A DNA stretch of 64,000 nucleotides from Fluviispira vulneris (GTDB taxonomy: Bacteria > Bdellovibrionota_B > Oligoflexia > Silvanigrellales > Silvanigrellaceae): the NCBI RefSeq assembly GCF_014281055.1, contig NZ_JACRSE010000001.1, forward strand, positions 744,001 through 808,000, written 5' to 3'. The translations under genes and the position numbers were made by a program. Shown piece by piece: positions 44,584-53,337 of this stretch (positions are counted from its first letter, which is position 1; each line of letters begins with the position of its first letter). Under the pieces are notes generated by a model that did not search any database, was not told where the DNA came from, and saw only the letters and a list, made by a program, of their open reading frames with translations.

Positions 44584-44591
44584 AAATAAAA

Positions 44592-44631
44592 AACTCCTAA
44601 TAAAACGACTTGAGCAAGTCTATCAGGAGTT
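44592..44631 (-). terminator. Terminator of grxD overlapping the next ribosome-binding site
   Basis: AACTCCT (44592-44598) pairs with AGGAGTT (44625-44631), and inside it GACTT (44607-44611) pairs with AAGTC (44616-44620). On the minus strand a T6 tail follows. The second arm holds the AGGAG ribosome-binding site of the epimerase gene 10 bp before its ATG, so the hairpin could also mask translation. Confidence 0.7.
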
Positions 44632-44670
44632 CAATGTGTCGCCAAGAAAAATTAATTTCGTAATTTTTAT

Positions 44671-44988
44671 TTATTTTTGTATGCCAAGCTTTTCGTGCAA
44701 TTCACCGGATTTGAACATTTCAATAAAAATATCGCAACCGCCCACGAATTCTCCTTTAACAAAAATCTGAGGTGATGTTGGCCAATTATTGATTTCTTTT
44801 AAAGTTGACCAAAGTTCAGGATCACTGTCCATATCTTCAGAACCATAAGGACGACCAAGCTCGTTTAAAGCACGCACAACGCGTGCTGAAAAACCGCAAC
44901 GAGGCGCTTCAGGGGTTCCGCGCATATAAACCATAATTTCATTATTTTTTACATCGTTTTCGATTTTAGTTTTCCATGTTGGATTCAA
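44671..44988 (-). CDS. grxD: Monothiol glutaredoxin, Grx4 type
   Basis: The 105-aa protein has the monothiol CGFS site in PRCGFSARVVRAL, the cis-Pro segment WPTSPQIFVKG and GGCDIFIEM for glutathione binding. This type binds a [2Fe-2S] cluster as a dimer or as a complex with BolA, rather than reducing disulfides. The start codon is TTG: GGAGA stands 7 bp before it and the next ATG is inside the fold. The gene lies directly downstream of bolA. Confidence 0.93.
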   Translation of the reverse strand: MNPTWKTKIENDVKNNEIMVYMRGTPEAPRCGFSARVVRALNELGRPYGSEDMDSDPELWSTLKEINNWPTSPQIFVKGEFVGGCDIFIEMFKSGELHEKLGIQK

Positions 44989-45017
44989 GTTAGAATCTCC
45001 TTTACTTAATAAAAGAT

Positions 45018-45284
45018 TTAGAGGGGCTTATGTTTTTGTTTTTCATCCGCCCATTGTTTTTGAGTATATGCTTTTATCGCGAGCGCATGCACTTCACCCG
45101 TATCAACCTCTTCTTTAAATAGTTCCATAATCATTCTATGGCGTTTTAAAGCAGGTTGACCTTCAAAAGCATTTGATATCACAATGACAGAATAATGGTC
45201 TGTTCCGCCTGAAAATTCACTGACAAGGCACTCAGCTTCTGCAATCCCTGATTCAATACGCTTTTTCACTTCATGGCTCAACAT
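45018..45284 (-). CDS. bolA: BolA family protein
   Basis: The 88-aa protein has the BolA core: HYSVIVISNAFEGQPALKRHRMIMELF, with the conserved H and the RHR motif, and GEVHALAIKAYT. It pairs with monothiol glutaredoxins through a bridging [2Fe-2S] cluster, and grxD follows 29 bp downstream. Together they likely take part in Fe-S trafficking or iron signalling. Confidence 0.93.
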   Translation of the reverse strand: MLSHEVKKRIESGIAEAECLVSEFSGGTDHYSVIVISNAFEGQPALKRHRMIMELFKEEVDTGEVHALAIKAYTQKQWADEKQKHKPL

Positions 45285-45312
45285 TAAAAACCTCTGTTTA
45301 AATTAATTCGAC

Positions 45313-45825
45313 TTACGGATGAGATGCAACAGCAACCAATCGTAATGTTTGAGATATAGCGCGACAACCTGAGACCAGAAAAGAGGTCAGATAATGTTCC
45401 GCTACCAACTGAGGATTTACCGTCTGTCCGTCGTTTAAACAACTCCAAACAACAGCTCCTACTTCATTTTGTTTGGGTTCGAAATCGTAGGATTGAAAAT
45501 TGCGTTCGCTGTTAACATGCACCTGTACTGTGCGGACGCGAATTGTTTTGCCCTCAAGAGAGATGATCATTTTATCGCCACCTTTTAAGACTATAAGACC
45601 AGGGCGGGGTTGGCTTGTTTGAAAGATGCGGTTGCAATCTTGAGGCTTCGTCTCTGCAATCAATTCATTAAAATAATGAGAGTAAGTGATCATAAGAGAG
45701 CAAAGTTCTTCAAAGAAAACACTCACAGATTGCTGTATCAATTGCGCAGCATGCGAGGCTTTCAAAGGTATTCCAAGACTGACTCTTGCGAGATTTTGGA
45801 TCCAGAGTTTTTCTGACTGCTTCAT
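45313..45825 (-). CDS. Protein of unknown function
   Basis: The 170-aa frame encodes no family that I recognise. It has no signal peptide and no transmembrane helix. The first ~60 residues are helical in character (ASHAAQLIQQSVSVFFEELC), followed by a strand-rich middle (RPGLIVLKGGDKMIISLEGK) and a helical end. It lies 28 bp upstream of bolA on the same strand and 99 bp downstream of hemD, so it may be cotranscribed with bolA and grxD. Confidence 0.65.
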   Translation of the reverse strand: MKQSEKLWIQNLARVSLGIPLKASHAAQLIQQSVSVFFEELCSLMITYSHYFNELIAETKPQDCNRIFQTSQPRPGLIVLKGGDKMIISLEGKTIRVRTVQVHVNSERNFQSYDFEPKQNEVGAVVWSCLNDGQTVNPQLVAEHYLTSFLVSGCRAISQTLRLVAVASHP

Positions 45826-45924
45826 TGTAATGACCTCAAATAAGCTTGGTTTTCAGCATGCACAATGGCATTTTTCCAAGTAAGTGACCTTTTGTTAAAA
45901 AAAGCACACAAGCTAAAACTGTCA

Positions 45925-46668
45925 TTAAGAGAATTTTCTGTCAATCAGCTTTAGCTCTAAAAGAACAGTGTTTGCAGACTGCTCCCAAGTTGAAAAAAAG
46001 ATATATTTAGGTAACTTATATGCAGCATCGACCTTAAAAAGTTGAATTAATAAATCAACAACTCTATTTAATATTTGTCCAGATCGACAATAAAAAACAA
46101 CCTTCTGGTTTGAGTTCTGTTCTATTTTCAATATCGATTGTGCCATTGTTCCTTTAATATCATTATTAATTTCAATTAAAGTATAAAGAGGAACAACTAC
46201 GCATTGAAAGTGACATTTATCTTTCACATCGTCAACTATTTGAAAAGATTTTCCAACTTGTGAAGTAAAAATATACACCGATGAACTCTTTGAAAAAATT
46301 TTCTCTTGCTTGAGTAGAGGTAGCAGACCATTTTGCCCGTCAGGGGTAAAAACTTCTTTGTTTTGTTGAAAAAAAGCATTTGGCAAAGTTTTTTTTATAA
46401 AATTGGCCGTACTTTTACCAACAGCACAAATAGAGTTAAGTTTGAGCCAATTATTTTCATCAGAATATTTAGAATATATTTGCCTTTGAAAAGCAAGGAC
46501 AGCATTTTTACTCGTAAAAACAACAGAAAAAGAGTCTTCCCGAGAAGGGCACCAATTTGATTCTAATAACTCAGTTTGGTAAACGGGCCAAAAAAAATGC
46601 GAGGGGGCATGTGCACTATCACCGAGCACACCACATTCAATATGAATAACTCGATTTTCGTTTACCAT
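45925..46668 (-). CDS. hemD: Uroporphyrinogen-III synthase (divergent)
   Basis: The 247-aa protein is weakly conserved, as HemD usually is. It has the two-lobe pattern with SVVFTSKNAVLAFQ in lobe 1, ICAVGKSTANFIKKT at the hinge, and VYIFTSQVGKSF and VVPLYTLIE in lobe 2. It would close and invert the D ring of hydroxymethylbilane. The call depends heavily on position: hemC ends 10 bp upstream and hemA is beyond it. Confidence 0.8.
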   Translation of the reverse strand: MVNENRVIHIECGVLGDSAHAPSHFFWPVYQTELLESNWCPSREDSFSVVFTSKNAVLAFQRQIYSKYSDENNWLKLNSICAVGKSTANFIKKTLPNAFFQQNKEVFTPDGQNGLLPLLKQEKIFSKSSSVYIFTSQVGKSFQIVDDVKDKCHFQCVVVPLYTLIEINNDIKGTMAQSILKIEQNSNQKVVFYCRSGQILNRVVDLLIQLFKVDAAYKLPKYIFFSTWEQSANTVLLELKLIDRKFS

Positions 46669-46678
46669 TGTTAAAACC

Positions 46679-47770
46679 TTAAAATTTAATTAAATTAACA
46701 TCACTTACATCAGCAAAATTATTTTCAATTAATATTTTATGAATTTTGTTTGCAGATTCAGAAGAACAGAGTTCTTTAAAAAAGTCAGAATAAATATATT
46801 TATTTTTTCCAAAGATATTTTGCATACATTTTAATTCCTGTTTATTTAAAGAAATATTAAGTTCCTTCGTTCTTCCTTCACGTCCACATATCACAAACAA
46901 ATTTTCTCCATCAAAATGCACACCAATGGAAGAATGACAGTCTCCACCAAGTAAAAACAATACCATTCTTTCAATACCAGCGTTTATTGCTGTTTTATGA
47001 CAGCACAACTGAGCAATTTGCATTTTTAATGTTTGATTTGCTTCTGGAACTTCAACTGCAATAACACCTTGTGCAGTCGCAGGAATAAATAAATTTAAAG
47101 GCAATGCAAACATTTCTTTGTGTGACATTAGTTCAAGCCGCTCGAGGCCAGCTTCTGCTAAAATGATGGCTGCAAATTCATTATTGCGCAAACGTTTAAG
47201 ACGTGTATCAACATTACCTCGTAAAATTTGCAAATTGAGATCATGTTTTAAATGTTTTTTGAGTAAGAGTTGTCTACGAGTGCTTGTTGTTCCTATAATA
47301 TTTTCACAAAACTTATCACTCGCCAGTAATAACGCTTTAAGCTTTGTAAAAGTTAAATTTTTTAACTCATCTTCAGACTTATTATTTAAGCCTAATTGTT
47401 CTAATACCATAGGAGAAAGAATAAGCACATCCCGTGCACCTGCGCGTGGTAAAACAGCAGCAACACTTAAACCTTCTGTTTGAGTGACAGGGAGATCTTT
47501 CATACTGTGCACGGCGACATGAGCCTGCTGAGCAAGGAGAGCTTCTTGAATTTCTTTTATAAATAAACCCTTACCAGTGCTTAAATGATTGGGGTCATTC
47601 GATTCTAAATGCACATCTGCAAGTTGAGATTTTTGTATTTTATCACCTGTCGTGACCACTGGAAATATATCGACACTCAGTCCCATATCTATTAACATCT
47701 TTTGCGTTGTGCGCGCTTGCCATAAAGCTAAAGGACTTTTGCGTGTCGCAATTTGAATAATTGAGTTCAT
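46679..47770 (-). CDS. hemC: Hydroxymethylbilane synthase (porphobilinogen deaminase)
   Basis: The 363-aa enzyme joins four porphobilinogens. IATRKSPLALWQA, HSMKDLPV, RGNVDTRLKRL and the cofactor-attachment loop LGGDCHSSIGVH are all present, the Cys of the last being the dipyrromethane anchor. It is longer than E. coli HemC (313 aa), mainly because of an insertion near residues 125-150 (LGLNNKSEDELKNLTFTKL). hemD follows by 10 bp. Confidence 0.95.
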   Translation of the reverse strand: MNSIIQIATRKSPLALWQARTTQKMLIDMGLSVDIFPVVTTGDKIQKSQLADVHLESNDPNHLSTGKGLFIKEIQEALLAQQAHVAVHSMKDLPVTQTEGLSVAAVLPRAGARDVLILSPMVLEQLGLNNKSEDELKNLTFTKLKALLLASDKFCENIIGTTSTRRQLLLKKHLKHDLNLQILRGNVDTRLKRLRNNEFAAIILAEAGLERLELMSHKEMFALPLNLFIPATAQGVIAVEVPEANQTLKMQIAQLCCHKTAINAGIERMVLFLLGGDCHSSIGVHFDGENLFVICGREGRTKELNISLNKQELKCMQNIFGKNKYIYSDFFKELCSSESANKIHKILIENNFADVSDVNLIKF

Positions 47771-47838
47771 AAAATAACAACTTTCTTTCTAAGCAAAATT
47801 ATTTTTAAATTAATGCACTATTTAATTTTAAAAATAAT

Positions 47839-49227
47839 TTATATCCCACCTAATTTTCCAGAGGGTTTGACTGGGAGTTTCACAATATTATCTTCTTTTT
47901 GCACATTTTCAGGTAACAGAGGTTGTTCAGATAGTCGAAATAAATATTCAAGAAGATCTCCCACTGTAGACTCTGCATCTTCAGGTTTCATATTATTACG
48001 TGCGAGAAATGCTGCATTTGATACTATTTTTTTTGCAATTGCGTCTGATACAACTGAAGGATTAACAGATTTCCCATTTTTAATATCTCTTACATAGCGA
48101 GAAATTTCATAATCAGTTACGTTTTTAATCCAACTGTGAAACCGTCCAACATTCGCAAGATTTTCTTTTTGTTTGCAAAATAATATATAATCGCGTACTT
48201 CACCTTCAATAATAAGTTCTGCTTGTTGAGCTGCCATTCGCCGATTTTGCCGATTTTTCTCCATCACAGAGTCAAGATCGTCAACATTAAATAGAAAAAG
48301 GTTGTCAAATTCTGACACTTTAGGATCAATTTTCCTTGGCACACTTATATCAACCATGACGGAAAGTTTACCATGCCTTTTTTTTGCATAGTCTTTTAAA
48401 TGATTATTTTCAATTATATAGTTATTACCTGAAGCGGCTGCAATACAAATATCAAATTCTGAAATACGATCTAAGGCATCTTGCAATTCCAAAGGCCATG
48501 CATCACCCAATTCGAGGGCTAGTTTTTCAGCTTTTGCAAATGTTCTATTTGCTATGTACACACTTTTAGCATTTGAAACAATCAAATGTTGAGCAGTGAT
48601 TCTTGACATTTCTCCAGCACCAAAAATCACAATTTTTTTATCTTGCACGCCTTCAAATACGCGGGAAATAACATCAATAGCGGCATGCCCAATTGATATT
48701 CCATTTCGACCAATTTCGGTCTCTGTGCGTACTTTTTTAGCGACACGAAAATTCCGACTAAAAATAGCAGCAGCTTGATTTTGTGCTGAGCCAAATTCAC
48801 ATGCTTGCATATAAGCATCTTTAACTTGTCCAAGAATTTGCGATTCACCAAGTACTAATGAGTCTAAACTTGTTGTAACTTTATAGAGCGTTCTTAGAGC
48901 ATCAGCATCGAAATCAATATGCAAAAATCGTTCAAAATATTCTAAAGTTAATATCTTGCACGTTGAATTTAAATTTTTAATATAAATATTATACAATTCT
49001 GAAAATATATTTAAAATTTGTTGTTTAGAGATCATGCCAAAAAAACAAATATCAAACCGATTGCATGTGCTAATAATGACAAATTCAATTTTTTGTAATG
49101 GGGTTATTTTTTGTAAAACATATTCGACATTTTTATATGTACCAATCGCAGCCCAAGCTTCACGCATTTCCACAGGACAGGTTTTAAAATGAGCTCCAGT
49201 GTAAGCAAAAAATTGCGATTGTTTCAT
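47839..49227 (-). CDS. hemA: Glutamyl-tRNA reductase
   Basis: The 462-aa enzyme makes glutamate-1-semialdehyde, the first committed step of the C5 heme pathway. The nucleophilic Cys55 is in ISTCNRFDI. LVLGESQILGQVKDAY, the NADPH segment VIFGAGEMSRITAQHL and the C-terminal dimerisation helix are present. The ATG overlaps the asparaginase stop by 4 bp. hemC starts 68 bp downstream. Confidence 0.95.
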   Translation of the reverse strand: MKQSQFFAYTGAHFKTCPVEMREAWAAIGTYKNVEYVLQKITPLQKIEFVIISTCNRFDICFFGMISKQQILNIFSELYNIYIKNLNSTCKILTLEYFERFLHIDFDADALRTLYKVTTSLDSLVLGESQILGQVKDAYMQACEFGSAQNQAAAIFSRNFRVAKKVRTETEIGRNGISIGHAAIDVISRVFEGVQDKKIVIFGAGEMSRITAQHLIVSNAKSVYIANRTFAKAEKLALELGDAWPLELQDALDRISEFDICIAAASGNNYIIENNHLKDYAKKRHGKLSVMVDISVPRKIDPKVSEFDNLFLFNVDDLDSVMEKNRQNRRMAAQQAELIIEGEVRDYILFCKQKENLANVGRFHSWIKNVTDYEISRYVRDIKNGKSVNPSVVSDAIAKKIVSNAAFLARNNMKPEDAESTVGDLLEYLFRLSEQPLLPENVQKEDNIVKLPVKPSGKLGGI

Positions 49228-50279
49228 TTACTTGATCCTATATTTTCTTTGTTTTTAAAGATAGGAGTGCACTCATATGCTAAAGGTGTAGCAAAAAATT
49301 CATGTCTTTTATCAAAGGAAATGTTTCTACCAAGCATAATCATTAATTTTACACTGGCTGCTTCAAATGTCATATCCATTGCAGATATAACCCCTAAATT
49401 TGCAAAAATTCTTCCATTTTCATATAAATCTAACGAAACAGAACCAGATTCACATTGAGTTGACATCACAACTGGAATTTTTTTAAGAAAAGATTTTTTG
49501 CAAAGTTCTAACCAATTTTTATTTGCTGCAGGTAAATTCCCTGCACCAAAGCCTTGAATAATTAGGCCATCTATAGAATTTAAGAGGGATTCTATAAATG
49601 CTTCGGAAGGCAATGCACCAGGTACACAACTTAAGGAAGCAATATTGCTATTTGTCTGTGTATTTATAATCGGCATATGTCTTTTTGCAGTTGGGATAAT
49701 CGAATTTAAAATTTTTTGTTTTATTTTAAAATTAACGCCAAGGCTGCCAACTAATGGAGCATTATAACTTTTAAAAGCATATAAATGCTCATTGCTGTAT
49801 TTCGTGACTCGTGCTGCACGATGAATTTTGCTGTCAAAACAAACCATGACTTCTGGAATTCCACGCGTTGCCAATTCAACAGCATCGATAATATTCACAC
49901 GTGCGTCTGAACGCATTGCGCTTAACGGACGCTGTGATCCCGTAAAAACAATTGGTTTTGTTAGGCCTTGTAAAAAGAATGCAAGTGCTGTTGCTGTAAA
50001 AGCCATAGTATCGGTGCCATGAATAATCACACATCCATCGAATTCATCCCAGTTTTCTTGTATAGCATTGGCAATTAAGGACCAAAGTTTTTGATTTGCA
50101 TCGGAGGAATCGATATTACAAAGAATTCTTAAATCAATTTGCGCGAGTGAAGGCAGCTCTGGCACACGCTCTAAGAGATCTTTTAAAAAGTCTGGAGATT
50201 GAGTTTGGACTGTTTGTGCATTGCCCAAAGCCATCCCAAAAGTACCACCGGTATGATATATAAGAACTCTTTTCTTCAT
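49224..50279 (-). CDS. Asparaginase
   Basis: The 351-aa protein belongs to the bacterial L-asparaginase fold. The first catalytic Thr is in YHTGGTFGM (Thr13). The second catalytic triad region is VIIHGTDTMAFTATAL, and FTGSQRPL is the conserved segment that follows. There is no signal peptide, so it would be cytoplasmic and of the low-affinity AnsA kind. Glutaminase activity or a role on archaeal-type Glu-tRNA(Gln) cannot be excluded, but the GatD N-terminal domain is absent. It is translationally coupled to hemA. Confidence 0.88.
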   Translation of the reverse strand: MKKRVLIYHTGGTFGMALGNAQTVQTQSPDFLKDLLERVPELPSLAQIDLRILCNIDSSDANQKLWSLIANAIQENWDEFDGCVIIHGTDTMAFTATALAFFLQGLTKPIVFTGSQRPLSAMRSDARVNIIDAVELATRGIPEVMVCFDSKIHRAARVTKYSNEHLYAFKSYNAPLVGSLGVNFKIKQKILNSIIPTAKRHMPIINTQTNSNIASLSCVPGALPSEAFIESLLNSIDGLIIQGFGAGNLPAANKNWLELCKKSFLKKIPVVMSTQCESGSVSLDLYENGRIFANLGVISAMDMTFEAASVKLMIMLGRNISFDKRHEFFATPLAYECTPIFKNKENIGSSK

Positions 50280-50340
50280 AAATCACTCATTTCATTCTGC
50301 CTTAAAAAACACAGTTTATCGATTCATATTTAACTAAATA

Positions 50341-51246
50341 TCAAACGTACTGCCAAATTGTCCCAAAAAAACCTAAGATCAACAAAAGCATACCAAAAAC
50401 AGTCAAGCGAGCCCCTTTTCTTCCTCGCCATCCCCAAAGACTGCGACCAAATATGGTCATCACATACCATCCCCAAACTAAAAATGCCCAGAGAATTTTA
50501 ACAATTCCAACTTGCACAGTCACTTTGCCGATAAAAATCAAGGCCAACCCTGATAATAAACTGATAGTAATAAAAGTTAAGCCAATGAAAGATGATCGTT
50601 CAACGAGTTTTTCGAGTGCGGCAAGACTGATAGGTGAGTGTACTTTTTCTAATTTCTTTTGTTTTAATTTTGTATATTCTCTTAAATAAAGCAGGGATGC
50701 GCAAAATGCTGCTACAAAAATAGCTTCTCCCAGTGCGGCTGTACCAATATGTAAAAAGACCAACCAATCGCCAGATGCTGCATTATAAAGTGGCGTTGGG
50801 TCGAGAAATGGAGAGATCGTTGCTAATAGAAAAGTAAGAGCGCCCACCAAAAAAGAAAAAGCTGGAAGTCCTTCTTTTCCGCGATCTACGGCAATGACTG
50901 CAACAGATAGAACAAAACAAATGACTGTATAAACTTGAGTTGTCAATGAATTCACTGGGAAAATAAACTCAAGAGTTCCATATACGATAGTAAAAGAAGT
51001 TGCTAATAAAAAAAGAGCTCTTGCACCTATATGAAATTTTTCTGAATGTGGAGCATTCTTTGATTTTAGCATCAATGTGTATCCAAAAATCAATACAGCA
51101 AAACCATATAAAGTGCTCATACCAATCCGTGCAATGGTCTCAAGCATAAATATATTACGGAAAATGTTTTCTTGAATTGTCAGATTCTGCATGTCATTAT
51201 CCAAACTCTGTGCATTGAGGGTAAATGGTCGGCCCCATCCTTCCAT
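50341..51246 (-). CDS. HemX/CcsA-like integral membrane protein
   Basis: The 301-aa protein has about eight hydrophobic helices. It matches the cytochrome c assembly (CcsA/CcmC/HemX) family in layout, with a conserved His in the periplasmic end of a helix (DWLVFLHIGTAALGEAIF), ALEKL and a tryptophan-rich C-terminus (KILWAFLVWGWYVM, SLWGWRGRKG). It lacks a long WWD loop, so HemX is more likely than a full CcsA. In Bacillus, HemX lowers HemA levels and sits in the hem operon. Here it is first in the hem block. The start codon is uncertain (51246 or 51192). Confidence 0.78.
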   Translation of the reverse strand: MEGWGRPFTLNAQSLDNDMQNLTIQENIFRNIFMLETIARIGMSTLYGFAVLIFGYTLMLKSKNAPHSEKFHIGARALFLLATSFTIVYGTLEFIFPVNSLTTQVYTVICFVLSVAVIAVDRGKEGLPAFSFLVGALTFLLATISPFLDPTPLYNAASGDWLVFLHIGTAALGEAIFVAAFCASLLYLREYTKLKQKKLEKVHSPISLAALEKLVERSSFIGLTFITISLLSGLALIFIGKVTVQVGIVKILWAFLVWGWYVMTIFGRSLWGWRGRKGARLTVFGMLLLILGFFGTIWQYV

Positions 51247-51307
51247 TTAACCAGCGTCATAACACGAAAGTCAATTTGATCTACAACAGCAGGTGAATGT
51301 TTCCAAC

Positions 51308-51691
51308 ATGTGCAGCCAATTTAGCGATGATGATTCTTTTGATGAGAGAAGAATCGAATTAGAGAAAAAAAAACAAAAAAAGCTTGAAAAGCAACTTCGA
51401 TTGAAACAAAAAGCGGAATTAATCCAAGAATTACAAAAAATCCGCGAACATAATACAAGTAGTCAGCATAATTTTAACCTATGTTTAGAAAAATCGAGTA
51501 AATATCCGAGGGGAACTTTAAAATGGGCTCTCGAGTTTTTAAGTGCACAAACTGATACAGATCATGAATTCATTAGAAAAGTATATTTAGAACGCGCTCA
51601 GCTTTGGCATCCAGATAAAAATAATGATAAGAATCATTTGGCAATGCAATATTTAAACGAAGCTTGGCAAATTGTTAAAAAAAATAAATAA
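51308..51691 (+). CDS. J-domain protein with long N-terminal coiled region
   Basis: From the ATG at 51308 (AGGTG 12 bp before it; a GTG at 51293 would add five residues) the protein is 127 aa. The first ~50 residues are highly charged and coiled (KKKQKKLEKQLRLKQKAEL). The C-terminal ~55 residues form a J-like domain: the HPDK loop is in YLERAQLWHPDKNNDKN, followed by AMQYLNEAWQIV. The protein would stimulate a DnaK partner. It is a non-canonical J protein, without Gly/Phe or zinc regions. Confidence 0.75.
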   Translation: MCSQFSDDDSFDERRIELEKKKQKKLEKQLRLKQKAELIQELQKIREHNTSSQHNFNLCLEKSSKYPRGTLKWALEFLSAQTDTDHEFIRKVYLERAQLWHPDKNNDKNHLAMQYLNEAWQIVKKNK

Positions 51692-51701
51692 GGAAATTAG
51701 A

Positions 51702-53180
51702 ATGAAAAATATTAAACATCTTCATTCCCCTACATGTGGTTGTAAAAATGAAAAAGGAGAACCTTTATTTGTTACAGCACCGTCAAAAGAAACACAAGAT
51801 GCTCTTGATTATTGTGAAAAACATCTTGAAAAAGAACTTAAAAACTTAATCAAACTTGTAAAAATTCCAAGTGTAAGCCTTGCTGGTTTCGATGAAAATG
51901 ATGTGAAGCTTAGCGCAGAAGCCACTGCTGAGCTTTTGCGAGAAGCAGGTCTTGAAAATGTTGAATTGCTTGAACTCGGCAAAGGCATTCATCCTTATGT
52001 ATATGGTGAATGGCTGCATAAGCCCGGTGCACCTACTTTGTTACTTTATGCTCATCACGATGTTCAACCACCAGGACGAGAAGAAAAATGGAAATCAAAT
52101 CCATTTATACCAGTAGAAAAGGATGGTCGCCTGTATGGCCGAGGAACAGCAGATGATAAAGCAGGAATTATTGCACACACAGCAGCAATTTCTTCGTATT
52201 TAAAAACAGCTGGGGAATTACCAGTAAATGTAAAAGTTTTGATTGAGGGCGAAGAAGAAATCGGCAGTAATAATCTTGCTGCATTCGTAAGGAAACACAA
52301 AGATAAATTGAGAGCAGATGGAATAATCGTAACAGATTGTGCCAATGTCGATTCAGGCATTCCAAGCATTACGACTGCCCTACGCGGACTCGTCGCAGTG
52401 GATATAGAAGTTGAAGCTCTGGATCACCCAGTGCACTCTGGACTCTGGGGAGGAATTCTGCCCGATCCTGTTTTTGCTCTTACGAAAATCTTATCCACTT
52501 TGTGCGATGAATATGGAAACATTGCCATCAAAGGTATTAACGATAAAGTTAAAGCTCTCACAGAAGAGGAAAGAGAAAACTTTGCGCACTTAAAAATGGA
52601 AAATATCGCACGCGGAGCAACCGGTCTGTTAAATGGGCTGCCTTTTACTGCTCAGGAAAAAGATTTTGCAGAAAAATTGTGGCGCCAACCTTCTTTGAGT
52701 ATAAACGCCATTCAAAGTGGCTCACGTAAACTCGTAAGTAATATTATTCAAGACGCAGCATGGGCACGTGTTTCAATTCGTATCGTTCCTAACATGAAGC
52801 CGCAAGAAATTTTAGATATTTTAACGAAACACATACAATCTGTTTGCCCGCAAGGTTTCCGTCTCAAAATTAAGCCCGAGTCTTCAAGCAATTGGTGGGC
52901 AATTGCGGATCCCAAAGAAGATGTTTACCAAATTGCCGCACGTTCTTTGGAAAAAGGTTATGGGCACACCACTCAATTTATTGGTTGTGGCGCAAGTATT
53001 CCATTTGTTCAACCATTATCCGATGAGTTTGGTTCAATCCCGGCAATCCTTGTGGGCGTTGAAGATCCTTACACAAATGCGCATTCGGAAAATGAAAGTT
53101 TATTGCTTACAGATTTTAAAAAATCACTTTTTGGGCAAATTCATATGTTGCAAGATTTGGCTAAATTTAAAAAAATTTAA
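51702..53180 (+). CDS. M20 family metallopeptidase (dipeptidase-like)
   Basis: The 492-aa enzyme starts at ATG 51702, after AAGGAAA; a TTG at 51672 lies within the upstream gene. The first 45 residues are extra and contain TCGC, perhaps a metal site. Metal ligands appear at LLLYAHHDVQPPG (first His and Asp pair), GRGTADDKAG (bridging Asp) and LIEGEEEIGS (catalytic Glu and metal Glu). The lid domain and the late AHSENES His complete the site. This is the CPG2/ArgE/DapE group, most like the M20 dipeptidases. Peptide substrate unknown. Confidence 0.88.
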   Translation: MKNIKHLHSPTCGCKNEKGEPLFVTAPSKETQDALDYCEKHLEKELKNLIKLVKIPSVSLAGFDENDVKLSAEATAELLREAGLENVELLELGKGIHPYVYGEWLHKPGAPTLLLYAHHDVQPPGREEKWKSNPFIPVEKDGRLYGRGTADDKAGIIAHTAAISSYLKTAGELPVNVKVLIEGEEEIGSNNLAAFVRKHKDKLRADGIIVTDCANVDSGIPSITTALRGLVAVDIEVEALDHPVHSGLWGGILPDPVFALTKILSTLCDEYGNIAIKGINDKVKALTEEERENFAHLKMENIARGATGLLNGLPFTAQEKDFAEKLWRQPSLSINAIQSGSRKLVSNIIQDAAWARVSIRIVPNMKPQEILDILTKHIQSVCPQGFRLKIKPESSSNWWAIADPKEDVYQIAARSLEKGYGHTTQFIGCGASIPFVQPLSDEFGSIPAILVGVEDPYTNAHSENESLLLTDFKKSLFGQIHMLQDLAKFKKI

Positions 53181-53337
53181 AGCAACAACCTCAGAGACTT
53201 TTATCTTAAAAAAATATTTATTCTAACTTACTCGATCTATTTCCCTTACCATCTCAATTATTAGAAGGAAATATAAATTCCAAAATATGTGAATTTTCTC
53301 ATTACGTTCTGAAAGCGATGCGAATAAGTTAACAACT

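Noticed and set aside
47118-47483. 121-codon plus-strand frame inside hemC
   Set aside because: Antisense to conserved hemC motifs and lacking a start signal.
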